Below the pieces are notes generated by a model. It made no database searches. It was not told the DNA's origin and saw nothing but the letters and a program-made list of their open reading frames with translations. 64,000 bases of DNA from NCBI GenBank assembly GCA_019022495.1, contig JAFEKR010000007.1, positions 186,001 through 250,000 of the forward strand, read 5' to 3'. The first letter of the stretch is position 1. Every line of letters begins with the position of its first letter. Position numbers and translations under genes: made by a program. Origin of the DNA: Epichloe hybrida (lineage: Eukaryota > Ascomycota > Sordariomycetes > Hypocreales > Clavicipitaceae). This document shows positions 61,493 to 64,000 of this stretch, one piece after another.

Positions 61493-61749
61493 CATACGTG
61501 GTGTGTTTTGGGGATAAGACTAGAGAAGACATGAGCGAATGAATTGGTAGAGGCCGAATGAAATCTCGTTTCACGTGTCATAAAACGTCACTTTTAGATT
61601 CGTCTACATGGATGTGTATGTACACTGCGCGAGACTGCGACAAATTACAAGATCCTTATGGCTGCCCGAATTTATCGGCATCATAGGCGCAGGGAAAGCG
61701 TCGGTATCCGCCCGGGCTAATTATTATCCGGTTCCGTTTTCACTGATAA
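61493..61749. other. 3' flank of the helicase gene
   Basis: About 260 nt of normal composition separate the helicase stop from the AT-rich block. I see no gene here. Confidence 0.6.
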
Positions 61750-64000
61750 CATTAACGTCAAGTGCGTAAAAGGGCTTTTTTAGTTAATCTACTATAATAC
61801 AAATTTTATAAATTTATATATAACTATCCCTCTAGGGGCGTGTGCTTTTCCCTTTACTAAGATATCACTTAGCAGATATCTAAGAAGAAGTAACGTCTTA
61901 GTAGATAATAATACCTTTCCCTCTCTTATAATCTCGAATTAATTTATATTAAATTAATGTAAATAGGAGATTTAATAACTAGGACTAGGCTATAAGATTC
62001 TTTTATTTAAGGAGCAGGAGGGGTCTAAGCTAGGTTAATATGTAGAGGTAGCTTAACCACCTTATTATCATTAATAATAAAGCTAATAAAGCTCTTATTA
62101 TCTAAACTTATTAAAATTTCCATATCTAATAAGATATATTAGCTTTATATAGCTATTATATAGCGTGAATTATTTCTACCTCTTATTACTATGTATTAAG
62201 AGCCCTTAGGCTAGTATCTAGGTTAGTCTAGGAAGTAAGAGTACTAAGATTAAAGGGAGCATTAAATATAATACCCTTAAGTGTCTTTACTCTTAAGATA
62301 GCAATGTATATAAGGCTTATTATAAACTTCTTTACAAAGATATTAGCTACTACCTTATTAAGAGTAATGCCTTATAACTTATACATAGTAATGCTATATA
62401 TAATTATAAATAGGAATTAACGCTAGCTATATAGGTTACTACCCTTAATAAACTTATAGTATACTTAGAAAATAGGAATAATAGTAGCCTTATTAGGCTT
62501 TATAAAGTAAGGCAGTCCTACGTACTTATTTATTTATACGAACATAATATTAGGAGCCTGTTAGTAAGGATTAGTAATATCTTAATCCTAGCAAATATTT
62601 TCTATAATCCCTATAGCGCTATTAATAAGGCCTATAGGCGTCTAGATATTCTCTATTAGCATAACCCTTGCTCTAATATAAACTAGCAAAGTGTAGTAGA
62701 GGTTTCCTGCTATTTAAGAATTAGCATTATACCTAAATTCGCTAATATATATTACGTGGACCTGAATAATTAGTAATATAAGCCTTTCTATGTAGTTATA
62801 GTTATATTCTTAGACCTGCTATCTTATGTAGTAAATATAGACTGCATTTACAAAGGAATTAACCTCTAGAGGCAAGAGCTATAATTAAATTTAGGAATAA
62901 AGAAGCTTCTAATAGTTAATAGATAGCTAAGCTAAATAAAGGCCCTGGAGAGCTTTATAGAATAGTGCCTATGCATTACCTTATTAGCGGACAACTTACT
63001 AAAGCATAACAGTCTTATTAAAGGCCTGATAGGCATTACGCCTAGCTAGATCTATATTATTCACAAGTCTATTATTACTATAGAGAGGCTTCTTAAAGAC
63101 TAGTAGAAGCTAGTAGAAGTTACTAAAGAGAATTACACTATAGCCACTAAAGTAGTCCTCTAAATTAGAAAAGATCTAATAAAGTCATTAGTTAATAGAG
63201 TAAAGCATCTTTAGCCTAATTATAAACTTCTCGTTAATAATAATGTATTTAACCCTTTATAGGGTGCCCTATAAATTAGAAAGCTTATTAGTTAAAAGCT
63301 TAGGTAAGGTTATAATCTACCTTAAGACTAGAAAATACAGCAGCAAATATAATATTATTTTATTAATACTATTAGTAGCGATTCTAGTAGGGGTAGCTTA
63401 CATAATACATCCTAGGGCGCGGTGTTCTAGTGCTATGGAAATAGCGTAAATAACAAATGATTTCCCTATGCCTCCCTAGCTATTAACCTAGAGAAGAAGT
63501 AATTTAGGTGTTTGCTTATTTAGATTAAAAGTATTCTTAAGGTAGCAAATATATATATTAAAGATAAGGCACTACTCTAGATTAAGACTAGTAATGTTCT
63601 AGTTACTTATAGGATCCTAAGAAGTAATAGTAGTAGTAAAAGACTCCTTAAGGCTATTCTAATACTCTCTCTTTTATATAAGAAGATTAGGATAGGTTCT
63701 AATATAATTTTGCTAATTATAGGCTAAATCACGATCGTGGTTTCTAAGTAATTTAACCTTATTAGTGTTAAGCTTAATATATAGAATCTAGCAAGCTATT
63801 TCCTACTAAGCCTCTAGCTAGACCTTGTTCTCTTACTAAGGGTCTTCCTTAAACTTATTTTCTATTATAGGAGGTAGCTTACTATAGTAATTATAATAGT
63901 AAGCGCTAGTGTGGACTCTTTAATAATATATAAATGCCTTATAAAATATAGTAAAACTCTTCTTCTTTACTATCTTTAGCTAGTTATAGTTAGTATAGGG
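61750..64000 (-). mobile_element. RIP-mutated Helitron remnant, continues past the window
   Basis: The block is AT-rich and riddled with stops on both strands. On the minus strand one frame reads through as a Helitron Pif1-type helicase (separate entry). Stops fall at codons where C-to-T or G-to-A change of CAA, CAG or TGG would make them, as RIP does. The coding relic runs off the right edge, so the replication-initiator part and 5' end lie outside. The 3' end should lie near 61.75-61.85 kb on the left; I could not place the terminal hairpin and CTRR with confidence, so the left boundary is set by base composition. Confidence 0.85.
62185..64000 (-). pseudogene. Helitron Pif1-type helicase, broken by RIP
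   Basis: Read on the minus strand with stops ignored, the frame keeps the landmarks in order: Walker A region GGIGKSFVIYAIS (about 63440-63476), ATPTRIATNSINKIILYLL where ATPase motif Ia normally reads APTGxAA, the Walker B region IIINEKFIIRLK (about 63211-63246; family pattern LIIDEKSM), GYSVILFSNFY, RRNAYQAFNKTVML, PLEVNSFVNAVYIY, ARVMLIENI with TPIGLINSAIGIIENI (about 62585-62685), and GITLNKVVANIFV with a YVAxSR-like site and FNAPFNLSTLTS near the end. Frame is held over about 1.3 kb without an obvious indel. Many codons show Gln to stop, Trp to stop, Gly to Ser or Asp to Asn changes, all explained by C:G to T:A. Confidence 0.85.

Noticed and set aside
63243..63449. 68-codon plus-strand open frame in the right AT-rich block
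   Set aside because: It lies antisense to the Helitron helicase Walker region; the minus strand carries the conserved motifs.

Overview
The window is nuclear DNA of a filamentous ascomycete, most likely a sordariomycete and probably Hypocreales. Genes carry short GT..AG introns (mostly 44-150 nt) with CTAAC/CTGAC branch points, coding DNA is GC-rich at third positions, gene families are fungal (Pma1, Pho81/NUC-2, Yhm2, Pns1, Cue5, EMC7), and two AT-rich blocks look like repeats destroyed by repeat-induced point mutation (RIP). No species is assigned. I rebuilt the exons by hand from splice signals, reading frame and family knowledge; no database search was possible.

Layout. 0-13.8 kb: 3' end of an O-mannosyltransferase, a Rab GTPase, the Pns1 transporter, a WW-domain protein, EMC7, a small cysteine-rich secreted protein, homocysteine synthase and a MARVEL-domain protein. 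13.9-22.1 kb: one AT-rich transposon of about 8.2 kb with 57-bp terminal inverted repeats and an 11-bp target duplication, which fits a Mutator-like element, erased by RIP. 22.1-39.3 kb: long-chain acyl-CoA synthetase, a nuclear WD40 protein, mitochondrial carrier Yhm2, citrate synthase and a Seb1/Nrd1-type RNA-binding protein. 39.3-45.6 kb: a 6.2-kb gene-free tract of ordinary base composition, full of simple repeats. 45.6-61.5 kb: plasma-membrane H+-ATPase, a DCAF4-like WD40 protein, an intron-bearing tRNA-Gly, a small membrane protein, Pho81, a CUE-domain protein and a DHX35-type helicase. 61.75 kb to the end: a RIP-mutated Helitron on the minus strand whose Pif1-type helicase is still readable through its stop codons.

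Most genes are housekeeping genes in separate transcription units. Functional links are: citrate synthase next to Yhm2 (citrate/2-oxoglutarate exchange), phosphate sensing (Pho81) and the proton pump that energises uptake (Pma1), choline-type transport (Pns1), secretory-pathway functions (PMT, EMC7, Rab), and ubiquitin-linked proteins (Cue5, DCAF4-like).

The observations most worth checking are the two RIP-erased transposons, an apparent 1-nt frameshift in the citrate synthase presequence, an intron that splits the Pho81 start codon, a 13-nt first exon in PNS1, a 938-nt intron and 6.2-kb upstream tract at PMA1, a uORF overlapping the DCAF4-like start codon, and the small secreted protein.
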